Assembly: GCF_900090265.1 (NCBI RefSeq)
Contig: NZ_LT607752.1
Location: forward strand, 310,001 to 374,000
From: Micromonospora rifamycinica
GTDB lineage: Bacteria; Actinomycetota; Actinomycetes; Mycobacteriales; Micromonosporaceae
Reading direction: 5' to 3'
Length of the DNA stretch: 64,000 nt
The first letter of the stretch is position 1. The number at the start of each line of letters is the position of its first letter. A program made the position numbers and the translations under genes. The notes beneath the pieces are model-generated. The model was not told the origin of the DNA, ran no database searches, and was given only the letters and a program-made list of their open reading frames with translations. Shown piece by piece: positions 8,707 through 21,866 of this stretch.

Positions 8707-10125
8707 ATGACCACCGCCGACCTGCGCATCCGGGCCGAGCCCGGGTCCTTCCGCGACCCCGCCAACCGCGTCTTCCACCTCGGTGACCAGGTGTTGCGCG
8801 GCCTCGGCCCGCAGGCCGCCGCCGACTGGCGGTCCCTCGCGGCCAGCGACTTCTTCGCCGCGCTGCTCGCCGAGGGCAAGGTCTGCGCCACCACGGCGGT
8901 CGACCCGACGACGCTGCCGGACACCGGCTGGACGACGGTGCTGCGGCACGAGCGGATCCCGTTCGTGTCGCACCCGTACGAGTGGTCGTTCGGCATGCTG
9001 CGCGATGCCGCCCTGCTGCACCTGGAGATCCTGCGTCGGGCGCTGGAGGCGGGGTTCACCGTCAAGGACGGCTCGGCCTACAACCTCCAGTGGCGGGGGG
9101 CGACCCCGGTCTTCATCGACATCGGCTCGTTCGCGCCGCTGGTCGAGGGGGAGCCGTGGGCCGGCTACCGGCAGTTCTGCCAGACCCTGCTCTATCCGCT
9201 GCTGCTCCAGGCGCACCTCGGGGTGGACTTCCAGCCCTGGCTGCGCGCCCGGGTCGACGGGATCGAGCCGGACCAGCTGCGGCCCCTGTTCCGGGGGGTC
9301 CGGCGGTTGCTGCCCGGGGTGCCGACGCACGTGCACCTGCACGGTGCGATGCAGGCCCGGCACGCCACGGCCAGCAGCAGCGCCGTCACCGCCCAGCTGC
9401 GCGACGCCGGTTACTCCCGCCACCTGGCGCTGGCCACCGTACGCCGGCTGGCGCGGTTGGTCCGTCGGCTGGACCGTCGGGTCGACGGTGGCCACTGGGC
9501 CGATTACCAGCGCACCTGCGGCTACAGCCCGGCGGACCGGGCGGCCAAGGAGAGCTTCGTCGCGGCGGCGGTGACCGGCGGCACCGTCCGGTTGGTGCTC
9601 GACCTCGGCGCCAACGACGGCCGGTACGCCCGGATCGCCGCCCGGCACGCCGCCCAGGTGGTCGCGGTGGAGCAGGATCCGGCCGTGGTCGACACCCTCT
9701 ACCGGGCGCTGCGTGCCGAGGGTGACCGGCGCATCCTGCCGCTGGTGATGGACCTGGCCGACCCGTCGCCCGGGGGCGGCTGGGCGGGCGTGGAGCGGGC
9801 CGGGTTCGCCGCCCGGACCCACGCCGACCTGGTGCTCGCCCTCGCCGTGGTGCACCACCTGGCGATCGGTCGTAACGTGCCGCTGCCCGAGGTGGTCGAC
9901 CAGTTGGTCGGGTACGTCCGGCCCGGTGGCCGCCTGGTGGTGGAGTTCGTCCACCCGCAGGACCCGATGGCGCGGCGGCTGCTCGCCAACAAGCCGGCCG
10001 GGATCTTCCCCGACTACCGGCGCGACGAGTTCGCCCGGCTGCTGACCGCCCGCTGCCGGATCGAACGCCAGCAGGACCTGCCCTCCGGAACCCGGACGCT
10101 CTACCAGGCGGTGGTGGATGGCTGA
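8707..10125 (+). CDS. Class I SAM-dependent methyltransferase with long N-terminal domain
   Basis: 472 residues. The C-terminal ~200 residues are a Rossmann methyltransferase: motif I LVLDLGANDGRYARIAA, acidic strand-2 end AVEQDP, and a motif IV-like ALAVVHHLAIGRNV. The N-terminal ~280 residues resemble NoeA-like proteins, with a GFTVKDGSAYNLQWRGATP / VFIDIGSF segment that looks like a degenerate kinase-fold 'DxxxxN' site. Its stop overlaps the start of the sulfatase-fold gene by eight bases, so the two products are made together. Methylation of a cell-surface sugar or lipid headgroup is a reasonable guess but unproven. Confidence 0.8.
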   Translation: MTTADLRIRAEPGSFRDPANRVFHLGDQVLRGLGPQAAADWRSLAASDFFAALLAEGKVCATTAVDPTTLPDTGWTTVLRHERIPFVSHPYEWSFGMLRDAALLHLEILRRALEAGFTVKDGSAYNLQWRGATPVFIDIGSFAPLVEGEPWAGYRQFCQTLLYPLLLQAHLGVDFQPWLRARVDGIEPDQLRPLFRGVRRLLPGVPTHVHLHGAMQARHATASSSAVTAQLRDAGYSRHLALATVRRLARLVRRLDRRVDGGHWADYQRTCGYSPADRAAKESFVAAAVTGGTVRLVLDLGANDGRYARIAARHAAQVVAVEQDPAVVDTLYRALRAEGDRRILPLVMDLADPSPGGGWAGVERAGFAARTHADLVLALAVVHHLAIGRNVPLPEVVDQLVGYVRPGGRLVVEFVHPQDPMARRLLANKPAGIFPDYRRDEFARLLTARCRIERQQDLPSGTRTLYQAVVDG

Positions 10126-12211
10126 ACCGGCCCTCACCCACGCGCCGGACCGGCAGACCGGATCCGTCCCGCCCGCCGGGGCGGACGCCGCGCACACACC
10201 GCCCGCCGGGGCGGACGCCGGACCCACCCCGTCGGCTTGGCGGGTCGAGCTGCGCCGGGCCTGCGAGGTGGTCGCCCTGGTCGGCCTGGTGGTCACCCAG
10301 CCCCTGCTCGACGTGCTGGGCCGCAGCCCCGACTTCTTCCTGTTCCACCGGGCCACCAGCCGGGACGTCCTCGCCCTGGTGGCGTTGGTCGCCGTGTTGC
10401 CCGCTGCCGTGGTGGTGCTGCTCGGGGCGCTGACCCGGCTGGCCGGGGGTCGGGTCCGGGCCGGCGTCCACACCGTCGTCGTGGGGCTGCTGCTGGCCGC
10501 GCTGGCCGTGCAGGTGGGTCGGCAGGTGACGCCGCTGCGGGGGGTGCCGTTGCTGCTGGTGGCGGTGCTGGCCGGGGCGGCCGGGGCGGCGGCGCACCGG
10601 CGGTGGTCGACGCCCGGTCGGGTGCTGCGGGTGGCGGCCCTCGGCCCGCTCGTCTTCGTCGGGTTGTTCCTGTTCGCCTCGCCGGCCTCGGCGGTGGTGC
10701 TGCCCCGGGCGCACCAGGGTGCTGCCGGGGTCGCCGGTCCGGGGTCGCACCCGCCGGTCGTCATGATCGTCCTGGACGAGTTGCCGCTGGTCTCGCTGCT
10801 CGGCCCGGACGGGCGGATCGACGCCGCGAGCTACCCGAACTTCGCCGCGCTGGCCGGCGGCTCGACCTGGTACCGCAACGCCACCGGCGTCAGCGGCTGG
10901 ACGCCGTACGCGCTGCCGGCGATGCTGACCGGTCGGTATCCGGCGCAGCCGTCGGCACCGCACTACTCGCAGTACCCGGACAACCTCTTCACCGCCCTCG
11001 GTGGCCTGTACGACATCCGTGCCCAGGAGAGCATCACCCGGCTCTGCCCGCCCAGCCGCTGTGACCAGCCGGTCGCCCCGGAACAGGGGCTCGGGGTGCT
11101 GGTCCGGGAGAGCGGCATGCTGCTGGGCCGGATCGCCGCCCCGGTGGACAGCCGGGTCGACCCGGAGGAGTCGTACCGGGAGCGGACCGCCGCCGAGGTG
11201 GGCCTGGACGCCGCCGAACCGGTCCCGGCCGACCCGAAGTTCCGCTGGGACAGCCTGAACGACAACCAGCCGGCCCGGTTCACCAGCTTCCTCGCCGGCC
11301 TGCGTCCGACCGACCGGCCGACCCTGCACTTCCTGCACCTGCTGATGCCGCACCCGCCGTGGACGTACCTGCCGTCCGGGGCGCGGTACGACGCCCCGGA
11401 CGACCTGCCCAACGACGGTACGGGCTGGGTGGAGCTGGCCCGTGCGCGGCACCTGGCCCAGCTGCGGTACACCGACCGGCTGCTCGGCGAGACGCTGCGG
11501 ACGTTGCGCGCCGGTGGGCTGTACGACAGGTCGCTGGTCGTGCTCACCGCCGACCACGGGGTGAGTTTCACCCCGGACTGGCAGGGTCGGGGGCAGGACG
11601 CGATCGACCATGCGGCCGGCGAGGTCGCCTGGGTGCCGATGTTCGTCAAGGAGCCGGGTCAGCGGGCCGGTCGGGTCGACGACCGCAACTGGGAGCACGT
11701 CGACCTGCTGCCCACCGTCGCCGACGCGGTGCACGTCCGGGTTCCGTGGCGACTGGACGGGCGGTCGGCGGCGCAGCCGCCGCGCGAGCGTACCGAGAAG
11801 TACTTCTACGACCGGCCGGGTGAGCGGATCGTCCTTCCCGGCGGGGTGCCGGGCCGGGCCGCGCCCCCCGCTGCGCACCCGCTGGTCGGCACGACGGTGG
11901 GGGAGAAGCCGGTCGGTGGCACCGCCACCGTGGCGCACCTGAGCGCGTTCGACCACGTCGATCCGGCGGCGGGTGACCTGCCGGCCCTGGTCTGGGGCTC
12001 CGTGCCCCGGCAGGTGCCCGACGGCACGCTGCTCGCGGTCGCCGTCAACGGCCGGGTCGGCGCGGTCGTCCCGGTGGTGCCGCAGGATCGGGGCGGCCGT
12101 CGGTTCGCCGCCCTGCTCGCTGACGACCGGCTGTTCCGGGCCGGTGCGAACCGGCTGGACATCTACCGGGTGGGTACCGACGGCGCGCTGCGTCGACTGA
12201 CCCTCTCCTGA
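10118..12211 (+). CDS. Membrane-anchored sulfatase / alkaline-phosphatase-superfamily hydrolase
   Basis: 697 residues. About five transmembrane helices lie in the first 220 residues (from VVALVGLVVTQPLLDVL to LVFVGLFLFASPASAVV), followed by an exported catalytic domain. Metal-binding VVMIVLDELP, the nucleophile region GWTPYALPAMLTGRYP and LTADHGVSF are arranged as in sulfatases, LTA synthases and phosphoethanolamine transferases. A threonine, not cysteine or serine in a CxPxR motif, occupies the probable nucleophile site, which favours phosphotransfer or phosphodiester hydrolysis over sulfate ester cleavage (inference). The last ~100 residues form an additional beta-rich region. Co-translated with the methyltransferase. 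Confidence 0.8.
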   Translation: MAEPALTHAPDRQTGSVPPAGADAAHTPPAGADAGPTPSAWRVELRRACEVVALVGLVVTQPLLDVLGRSPDFFLFHRATSRDVLALVALVAVLPAAVVVLLGALTRLAGGRVRAGVHTVVVGLLLAALAVQVGRQVTPLRGVPLLLVAVLAGAAGAAAHRRWSTPGRVLRVAALGPLVFVGLFLFASPASAVVLPRAHQGAAGVAGPGSHPPVVMIVLDELPLVSLLGPDGRIDAASYPNFAALAGGSTWYRNATGVSGWTPYALPAMLTGRYPAQPSAPHYSQYPDNLFTALGGLYDIRAQESITRLCPPSRCDQPVAPEQGLGVLVRESGMLLGRIAAPVDSRVDPEESYRERTAAEVGLDAAEPVPADPKFRWDSLNDNQPARFTSFLAGLRPTDRPTLHFLHLLMPHPPWTYLPSGARYDAPDDLPNDGTGWVELARARHLAQLRYTDRLLGETLRTLRAGGLYDRSLVVLTADHGVSFTPDWQGRGQDAIDHAAGEVAWVPMFVKEPGQRAGRVDDRNWEHVDLLPTVADAVHVRVPWRLDGRSAAQPPRERTEKYFYDRPGERIVLPGGVPGRAAPPAAHPLVGTTVGEKPVGGTATVAHLSAFDHVDPAAGDLPALVWGSVPRQVPDGTLLAVAVNGRVGAVVPVVPQDRGGRRFAALLADDRLFRAGANRLDIYRVGTDGALRRLTLS

Positions 12212-12289
12212 GCTTTCGTCGGCTTTCGCCGCTTTCCACCGTCGCGTCCCCGGTGTCCGGCCGGTCGCGGCCGGTTCGCGCCGGCCGGG

Positions 12290-12315
12290 GTTTCCGGGCC
12301 GCCGGGCCGGGAAAC
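12290..12315 (+). terminator. Possible terminator after the sulfatase-fold gene
   Basis: GTTTCC and GGAAAC flank a GC-rich imperfect stem (GGGCC/GGGCC-type pairing with a bulge), about 80 bp after the stop. No U-tract follows, so this is a weak call. Confidence 0.3.
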
Positions 12316-12426
12316 GGGTGACGCATACCTCACCGCCGAACCACGGCGGGCGGTATCCCCGCGACCGCGATTACGGTAAAAGCGAAGGCAATTCAACGAA
12401 GATTCGCCGGCGAAGCGAGGAACCAC

Positions 12427-13710
<1,284 letters not shown>

Positions 13711-13725
13711 CCCCGGTCACCCGAC

Positions 13726-13760
13726 GAAGGCCGCCGACCCCGCTAGGGTCGGCGGCCTTC
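13726..13760. terminator. Bidirectional terminator between gltA and the GT4 gene
   Basis: Perfect 15-bp inverted repeat (GAAGGCCGCCGACCC and its complement) around a five-base loop, flanked by A/T pairs at the stem base. It lies between the convergent gltA (ends 13710) and GT4 (ends 13779) genes and can serve both. Confidence 0.9.
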
Positions 13761-13778
13761 TCGCGTACGCCGGGCCGG

Positions 13779-15185
13779 TCAGCGCAGGCCGGCGGCGACG
13801 AGCAGGTTGCCCGCCGGGATCGGGGCGGTGACCCGGCCGGTCGCCATCCGCTGCTCGGCGCGCTGCGCGGTGAACGCGGCGTCCCCGGCGATCGCCGAGG
13901 CGTACGCCGCCGCGGTGCGCTGGGCGATCGCCGACCAGCCGTACTGCTCGTGCACCATGGCGCGGGCCCGGCGGGCGAGCACCCGGGCGCGTTCCCGGTC
14001 GGACAGCAGCGCGTGCACGGCCTCGGTGAGGTCGGCCGGATCCTCCGGGGCGAAGGTCATCCCGGTCACCCCCGGCTCGACGATCTCGGCCAGCCCGCCG
14101 GTCTCGGCGACCGCGAGCGGCGCTCCGGCCGCCGCCCCCTCCAGGGCGACCATGCCGAACGGCTCGTAGATGCTGGGCACCGCGAAGCAGTCCGAAGCGG
14201 CCATCACGGCCGGCAGGTCGGTGCCGCCGAGGAAACCGGGCATGGCGACCGTGCCGGCCAACCCGAGCCGGTGCACCTCGGCCTCCAGCTCCGCCTTGTA
14301 CGGCCCGTCGCCGACGATCACCGCGCGCAGGCCCGGGTGCCGGTCCCGCAGCCGGGGCAGGCCGGCGATCAGGTGCTGGACGCCCTTCTCGTAGACCAGC
14401 CGGCCGGCGAAGGTGACCAGCGGGCCGTCCCCGGCGAACCGGGTGCGGGCCGCGGTGACCGCCGAGGTCGGCACCTTCCAGCGGTGCGGCTCGACGCCGT
14501 TGGGGACCACGTCGACCCGGGCCGTCGGCACGTCGAACAGCGCGCCCACCTCGTCGCGCATGTACCGGGAGCAGACGATGACCCGGCCGGACTCGGCGGC
14601 CAGCCACTGCTCGACGCCGTGGATGGTGCGGTTCATCTCGCCCGGCAGCCAACCCTGGTGCCGGCCGGCCTCGGTGGCGTGGATGGTGCTGACCAGCGGC
14701 ACGTCCAGGTGGGCGCGCAGCGTCATGGCGGTGTGCGCGACCAGCCAGTCGTGTGCGTGGATCACGTCGTACGTGCCGGACTCGGTGGCCCGCAGGGCGG
14801 CCCGGGTCAGGCTGTGGTTGAACGCCATCGTCCAGGCCAGCAGGGAGTCGGTGGCCAGCGGGAAGGTCACCGGGTCCTCGGCGGCGCGGACGATCCGTAC
14901 CCCGTCGGCGTACTCCTCCAGGGGGGCGCCCTCGGTGTGCCGGGTGACCACGGTGACCTCGTGCCCGGCGGCGGCCAGGGCCACCGACAGGGCGTGCACG
15001 TGTCGGCCGAGCCCACCGACCAGCACCGGCGGGTACTCCCAGGAGAGCATCAGGATGCGCCGGGTGCGCGGGGGCACGCCGGAGCCGCCACCCTGCTGGG
15101 GGAGCTGGGGCCGGAAGGTGGGGGTGGGCCGGCAGGTCCGGTCCACAGCGGTCGCGAGGTGTTCGCTGACCCGCAGGGTGGTCAC
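13779..15185 (-). CDS. Glycosyltransferase family 4 (glycogen-synthase-like)
   Basis: 468-residue GT-B glycosyltransferase. The N-terminal domain starts at ILMLSWEYPPVLVGGLGRHV, the lysine/glycine-type opening of glycogen and maltose-1-phosphate synthases. The C-terminal nucleotide-sugar domain has VTFAGRLVYEKGVQHLI and the E-x7-E region YEPFGMVALEGAAAGAPL. Start is GTG at 15185 with GGAG six bases upstream. It is divergent from glgX-treY-treZ, consistent with glucan synthesis opposite glucan breakdown, but GT4 donors and acceptors cannot be read from sequence. Confidence 0.85.
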   Translation of the reverse strand: MTTLRVSEHLATAVDRTCRPTPTFRPQLPQQGGGSGVPPRTRRILMLSWEYPPVLVGGLGRHVHALSVALAAAGHEVTVVTRHTEGAPLEEYADGVRIVRAAEDPVTFPLATDSLLAWTMAFNHSLTRAALRATESGTYDVIHAHDWLVAHTAMTLRAHLDVPLVSTIHATEAGRHQGWLPGEMNRTIHGVEQWLAAESGRVIVCSRYMRDEVGALFDVPTARVDVVPNGVEPHRWKVPTSAVTAARTRFAGDGPLVTFAGRLVYEKGVQHLIAGLPRLRDRHPGLRAVIVGDGPYKAELEAEVHRLGLAGTVAMPGFLGGTDLPAVMAASDCFAVPSIYEPFGMVALEGAAAGAPLAVAETGGLAEIVEPGVTGMTFAPEDPADLTEAVHALLSDRERARVLARRARAMVHEQYGWSAIAQRTAAAYASAIAGDAAFTAQRAEQRMATGRVTAPIPAGNLLVAAGLR

Positions 15186-15507
15186 ATCGATCTCCGTCCG
15201 TACACACGAGGGGTCGCGCCGGCAACGACGACGGCGGAAGGTGGTGGCTGGGGATGGCCGGGGGCCGAGGGTGGACCCGCACGGGCGCGTGTCCGCGTCC
15301 AGCAAAGGCCATCGCGCGGCCCGGCGCATCCTGAAACGGCCTATCGTGACGGACGACACCCGACGGTCCGGTACACCCCGGACGGGTGGAAGTCGGGAGT
15401 TGCCCGAACGGGTGGATTGGCGGGGGCGGCCGCAGGGCATTAGCGGCGTGCGCTCCGGCGGTCACCGACCCGGCCGGTGCGCTCATGATCATGGCCTAAG
15501 GAGCGAG
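15186..15507. promoter_or_regulatory. Divergent intergenic region between the GT4 gene and glgX
   Basis: 322 bp with no gene. It should hold both promoters. Visible elements are the glgX Shine-Dalgarno AAGGAG (15498-15503), the GT4 Shine-Dalgarno just before 15185, and an imperfect stem at 15357-15388 (CACCCG/CGGGTG outside, TCCGG/CCGGA inside). No convincing -35/-10 pair was found. Confidence 0.5.
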
Positions 15508-17628
<2,121 letters not shown>

Positions 17629-17629
17629 C

Positions 17630-19972
17630 ATGCCCGCACAGCCCCGGCCCGACTCGACGGTGACGGTCGGGTCGACGTACCGCGTCCAGATCCGACCCGG
17701 CTTCGACCTCGACACCACCGCCGGCCTGGCCGACTGGCTGGCCGACCTGGGGGTCACCCACCTCTACAGCGCGCCGCTGCTCACCGCCACCCCCGGCTCC
17801 GCGCACGGCTACGACGTGGTCGACCACCGCGCGGTCAACCCGGAGCTGGGCGGGGAGGCCGGCCGGCAACGGCTGGTCCGCGCGCTGCGGGCGGCCGGGC
17901 TGGGCCTGGTCGTCGACATCGTGCCCAACCATGCCGGCATCGCCCAGCCGGCGACCAATCCGGCCTGGTGGGACGTGCTGCGCCGGGGCCGGGCCTCGGC
18001 GTACGCCGACTGGTTCGACATCGACTGGGAGCGGGGCCGGCTGCTGCTGCCGGTGCTCGCCGACAGCCCCGACGCCGTCGACGACCTCAAGGTCGTCGAC
18101 GGGGAGTTGCGCTACCACGAGCACCGGTTCCCGGTCGCCGACGGCACCGCCGACGGCAGCCCCCGCGAGGTGCACGACCGGCAGCACTACGAGCTGGTCT
18201 CCTGGCGGCGCGGCGACGCCGAGCTGACGTACCGCCGGTTCTTCGCCGTGTCCGACCTGGCCGGGCTGCGGGTGGAGGACCCGGCGGTCTTCGACGCCAC
18301 GCACGCCGAGGTGCTGCGCTGGGTGGCCGCCGGTGAGGTCGACGGCATCCGGGTCGACCACCCCGACGGTCTGCGCGACCCCGCCGGCTACCTGGCCCGG
18401 TTGCGCGCCGCCGCCCCGCACGCCTGGCTGGTGGTGGAGAAGATCCTGGAGTACGGCGAGGAGCTGCCGGACTGGCCGGTGCAGGGCACCACCGGCTACG
18501 ACGCGCTGGCCGCGGTCTGCGGGCTGTTCGTCGACGGGCGGGCGGAGGGCGACTTCACCGCCCTCGACGCCCGGCTCACCGGCCGGCACACCTCGTGGCA
18601 GGACCTCACCCACGCCACCAAGCTGGCGGCGGCCACCCGGCTGCTCGCCGCCGAGCTGGGCCGGCTCGCCGCGCTAGCCCCCGACCTCGACCGGGCGGCC
18701 ACCCGGGAGGCGCTGGCGGAGCTGGCGGCCTGCTTCCCGGTCTACCGGGGCTACCCGCCGCACGGTGCCCGGCACCTGGCCGCCGCCCGCGCCGAGGCGG
18801 GCCGCCGCCGGCCCGACCTCACCGCCACCCTGGACGCGGTGACCGCGCTGCTGCGCCGCCCCGGGCACGAGCTGGCCGCCCGGTTCCCGCAGCTCACCGG
18901 CGCGGTGATGGCCAAGGGGGTGGAGGACACCGCCTACTACCGGTGGAGCCGGTTCGTGGCCCTCAACGAGGTCGGCGGCTCGCCGGTCCACTTCGGGGTG
19001 CCGCCGGCGGAGTTCCACCGGTTCGCCGCCGCCCGGCAGGTGCGCTGGCCGGGCAGCATGACCACGCTGTCGACCCACGACACCAAGCGCGGCGAGGACG
19101 TCCGGGCCCGGCTGGCCGTGCTCGCCGAGCTGCCGGACCGTTGGGCGGAGCAGGTCGGCGACTGGATGACCCGGGCGCCGCTGGCCGATCCGGCCTTCGC
19201 CCACCTGGTGTGGCAGACCGCCGTGGGGGCCTGGCCGATCGACCGGGACCGCCTGCACGCGTACGTCGAGAAGGCCGCCCGGGAGGCGTCGACCTCGACG
19301 AGCTGGGCCGACCCCGACCCGACCTTCGAACACGACCTGCACGCCCTGGTCGACCGGCTGTACGACGACCCGCAGCTGCACGACGAGGTCAGCACGTTCG
19401 CCGCCGAGCTGACCCCGGCCGGCTGGTCCAACGCACTCGGCCAGAAGCTGGTCCAGCTCGCCATGCCGGGGGTGCCCGACACCTACCAGGGCACCGAGTT
19501 GTGGGAGAACTCGCTGGTCGATCCGGACAACCGTCGTCCGGTCGACTTCGCCGTACGCCGGGAGCTGCTGGCGCGGCTCGACGCCGGCTGGCAACCGGAG
19601 GTGGCCGCCGACGGCGCGGCCAAGCTGCTGGTGGTCTCCCGCACGCTGCGGCTGCGCCGGGACCACCCGGACCTGTTCGCCGGCTACCGGCCGGTGGCCG
19701 CGCACGGGCCGGCCGCCGCCCACGTGGTCGCCTTCGACCGGGGTGGCGTGATCGCGGTGGCCACCCGGCTGCCGGTGGGGCTGGCCCGTGCCGGCGGCTG
19801 GCGCGGCACCAGCCTGTCGATCCCCGGCAACAGTGTTACCGACGTGTTCACCGGACGGGTCTACAGTGGTCCTGACCTGCTCCTTCATGATCTGCTGAGC
19901 AGCTATCCCGTCGCGCTGCTCGCGCCGACCGCCCTGCTGGCTCCCACCGACTCCGTGGAGGCTGCCGCATGA
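17630..19972 (+). CDS. treY: Malto-oligosyltrehalose synthase
   Basis: 780-residue GH13_26 enzyme that rearranges the reducing end of a maltodextrin from alpha-1,4 to alpha,alpha-1,1, making maltooligosyl trehalose. Diagnostic stretches are STYRVQIRPGFDLDTTAGL, GSAHGYDVVDHRAVNPELGG, VDIVPNHAG, DGIRVDHPDGLRDP (nucleophile), VVEKILEYGEELP (acid/base) and LSTHDTKRGEDVRARL. C-terminal domain contains the conserved PGVPDTYQGTELW. Its stop overlaps the treZ ATG (ATGA). Confidence 0.95.
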   Translation: MPAQPRPDSTVTVGSTYRVQIRPGFDLDTTAGLADWLADLGVTHLYSAPLLTATPGSAHGYDVVDHRAVNPELGGEAGRQRLVRALRAAGLGLVVDIVPNHAGIAQPATNPAWWDVLRRGRASAYADWFDIDWERGRLLLPVLADSPDAVDDLKVVDGELRYHEHRFPVADGTADGSPREVHDRQHYELVSWRRGDAELTYRRFFAVSDLAGLRVEDPAVFDATHAEVLRWVAAGEVDGIRVDHPDGLRDPAGYLARLRAAAPHAWLVVEKILEYGEELPDWPVQGTTGYDALAAVCGLFVDGRAEGDFTALDARLTGRHTSWQDLTHATKLAAATRLLAAELGRLAALAPDLDRAATREALAELAACFPVYRGYPPHGARHLAAARAEAGRRRPDLTATLDAVTALLRRPGHELAARFPQLTGAVMAKGVEDTAYYRWSRFVALNEVGGSPVHFGVPPAEFHRFAAARQVRWPGSMTTLSTHDTKRGEDVRARLAVLAELPDRWAEQVGDWMTRAPLADPAFAHLVWQTAVGAWPIDRDRLHAYVEKAAREASTSTSWADPDPTFEHDLHALVDRLYDDPQLHDEVSTFAAELTPAGWSNALGQKLVQLAMPGVPDTYQGTELWENSLVDPDNRRPVDFAVRRELLARLDAGWQPEVAADGAAKLLVVSRTLRLRRDHPDLFAGYRPVAAHGPAAAHVVAFDRGGVIAVATRLPVGLARAGGWRGTSLSIPGNSVTDVFTGRVYSGPDLLLHDLLSSYPVALLAPTALLAPTDSVEAAA

Positions 19973-21702
19973 CCGAGTTCACCGTCTGGGCGCCGGACGT
20001 CGCCCGGGTGAGGCTGCACCTGCCCGGCGTCGCCGACCACGACATGCGGGTCGGGCCGGACGGCTGGTGGCGGGTCGAGGTCCCCGACGCCGGCCCCGGC
20101 ACCGACTACGCGTTCCTGCTCGACGACGACGACACCCCGCTGCCCGACCCGCGGGCGGCCTGGCAGCCGGCCGGGGTGCACGGGCCGAGCCGCCGCTACG
20201 ACCACGCCGCCTTCGACTGGACCGACCAGGGCTGGACCGGTCGGCAACTGCCCGGCAGCATCCTGTACGAGCTGCACGTCGGCACGTTCACCCCGGAGGG
20301 CACCTTCGACGCGGCGATCGGCCGGCTCGACCACCTGGTCGACCTCGGTGTCGACCTGATCGAGCTGCTCCCGGTGAACGCCTTCAACGGCGAGCACAAC
20401 TGGGGGTACGACGGGGTCTGCTGGTATGCCCCGCACGAACCCTACGGTGGGCCGGACGGGCTGAAGCGCCTGGTCGACGCCGCCCACGCCAGGGGCCTGG
20501 GGGTGATCCTCGACGTCGTCTACAACCATTTCGGGCCCTCCGGGGCCTACGCGCCGAGGTTCGCGCCCTACCTGACCGAGCAGGACAACCCCTGGGGCCG
20601 CACGGTCAACCTGGACGGCCCGCACTCCGACGGGGTGCGCCGCTACATCGTCGACTCGGTGCTGACGTGGCTGCGCGACTATCACGTCGACGGCCTGCGG
20701 CTGGACGCCGTGCACGCGATGCCCGACTCCCGGGCGGTGCACGTCCTGGAGCAGATGGCGGTCGAGGTGGAGGCGCTCGCCACCCACCTGGGCCGGCCGC
20801 TGTCGCTGATCGCCGAGTCCGACCTCAACGACCCCCGGCTGATCACCGCCCGGGAGGCCGGCGGCTACGGCCTGCACGCGCAGTGGAACGACGACGCCCA
20901 CCACGCCCTGCACACCCTGCTGACCGGGGAGCGGCAGGGCTACTACGGCGACTTCGGCTCGCTGGAGTGCCTGACCGACGTGCTGACCGGGGCGTTCTTC
21001 CACGCCGGCACCTGGTCCAGCTTCCGCAACCGCAGCCACGGCCGTCCGGTGGACCGGCACGCCACCCCCGGGCACCGCTTCGTGGCGTACCTGCAGAACC
21101 ACGACCAGATCGGCAACCGGGCCACCGGCGACCGGATCTCCGCCGGCCTGTCGCCCGCGCTGCTGCGGGTCGGCGCGATGCTGCTGCTGACCGCGCCGTT
21201 CACCCCGATGCTGTTCATGGGGGAGGAGTGGGCGGCCAGCACGCCGTGGCAGTTCTTCACCAGCCACCCGGAGCCGGAGCTGGCGGCGGCGGTCGCCACC
21301 GGCCGGCGGCGCGAGTTCGCCGCGCACGGCTGGCCGCCGGGTGAGGTGCCCGACCCGCAGGACCCGCAGACCTTCCTGCGCTCCCGGCTCGACTGGGCCG
21401 AGCTGGACAAACCCGAACACCGCGAGATGTACGACTTCTACCGGCGGCTGATCGCGTTGCGCAAGTCCCGCCCCGACCTGTCCGACCCCCGCCTGCACCG
21501 GGTGGAGGTCCGCCACGGCGACGAGTTCCTGGTGGTACGCCGGGGCGGGTGCCTGGTGGTGGCGAACCTCGCCGGTCGCCGTCAGCGGATCACCCTGCCC
21601 GGGGTGGCCCGCCGGGTGCTGCTCACCACCGCTGAGGGCGTCACCGTGACGCGCGACCGGGTGGAGCTGCCGGCGGAGACGGCGGCGATCGTGGCCCTCT
21701 GA
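19969..21702 (+). CDS. treZ: Malto-oligosyltrehalose trehalohydrolase
   Basis: 577-residue GH13_10 enzyme that cleaves maltooligosyl trehalose to free trehalose, completing the glycogen-to-trehalose route begun by GlgX and TreY. N-terminal immunoglobulin-like domain (FTVWAPDVARVRLHLPGV), then YELHVGTFTPEGTFDAAI, DVVYNHFGPSG, DGLRLDAVHAM (nucleophile), LIAESDLNDPRL (acid/base) and LQNHDQIGNRATGDR. Last gene of the operon; an IS element lies about 250 bp downstream. Confidence 0.95.
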   Translation: MTEFTVWAPDVARVRLHLPGVADHDMRVGPDGWWRVEVPDAGPGTDYAFLLDDDDTPLPDPRAAWQPAGVHGPSRRYDHAAFDWTDQGWTGRQLPGSILYELHVGTFTPEGTFDAAIGRLDHLVDLGVDLIELLPVNAFNGEHNWGYDGVCWYAPHEPYGGPDGLKRLVDAAHARGLGVILDVVYNHFGPSGAYAPRFAPYLTEQDNPWGRTVNLDGPHSDGVRRYIVDSVLTWLRDYHVDGLRLDAVHAMPDSRAVHVLEQMAVEVEALATHLGRPLSLIAESDLNDPRLITAREAGGYGLHAQWNDDAHHALHTLLTGERQGYYGDFGSLECLTDVLTGAFFHAGTWSSFRNRSHGRPVDRHATPGHRFVAYLQNHDQIGNRATGDRISAGLSPALLRVGAMLLLTAPFTPMLFMGEEWAASTPWQFFTSHPEPELAAAVATGRRREFAAHGWPPGEVPDPQDPQTFLRSRLDWAELDKPEHREMYDFYRRLIALRKSRPDLSDPRLHRVEVRHGDEFLVVRRGGCLVVANLAGRRQRITLPGVARRVLLTTAEGVTVTRDRVELPAETAAIVAL

Positions 21703-21834
21703 GCGGCGCTGCCGTGCGGCGGCGGGCACTGCCGTGCGCGGCGCGTCGGGAATCGTGAGGGTGCCTGTCTGCGCCAGGGTTCGTCACGCTGGGTAACTGG
21801 CGCGGCGGAAGCAGTGTCCGCGTAGAGCAGTATG

Positions 21835-21866
21835 CCTGTCCGTCATATTTATACCTGTGTGTCATA
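21835..21866. repeat. Imperfect direct repeat in an AT-rich patch next to the IS element
   Basis: CCTGTCCGTCATA (21835-21847) recurs as CCTGTGTGTCATA (21854-21866), 19 bp apart, each preceded by TAT(G/A). The patch TCATATTTATACC between them is much more AT-rich than the surroundings. It lies in the 245-bp gap between treZ and the IS, which otherwise shows nothing recognisable. It could be an old insertion scar, a promoter remnant or a protein site. Confidence 0.4.

Noticed and set aside
9386..11956. 856-codon antisense frame over the methyltransferase and sulfatase-fold genes
   Set aside because: Composition is histidine/arginine/proline-rich shadow of GC-rich codons; the plus-strand frames have complete motifs and a coupled overlap.
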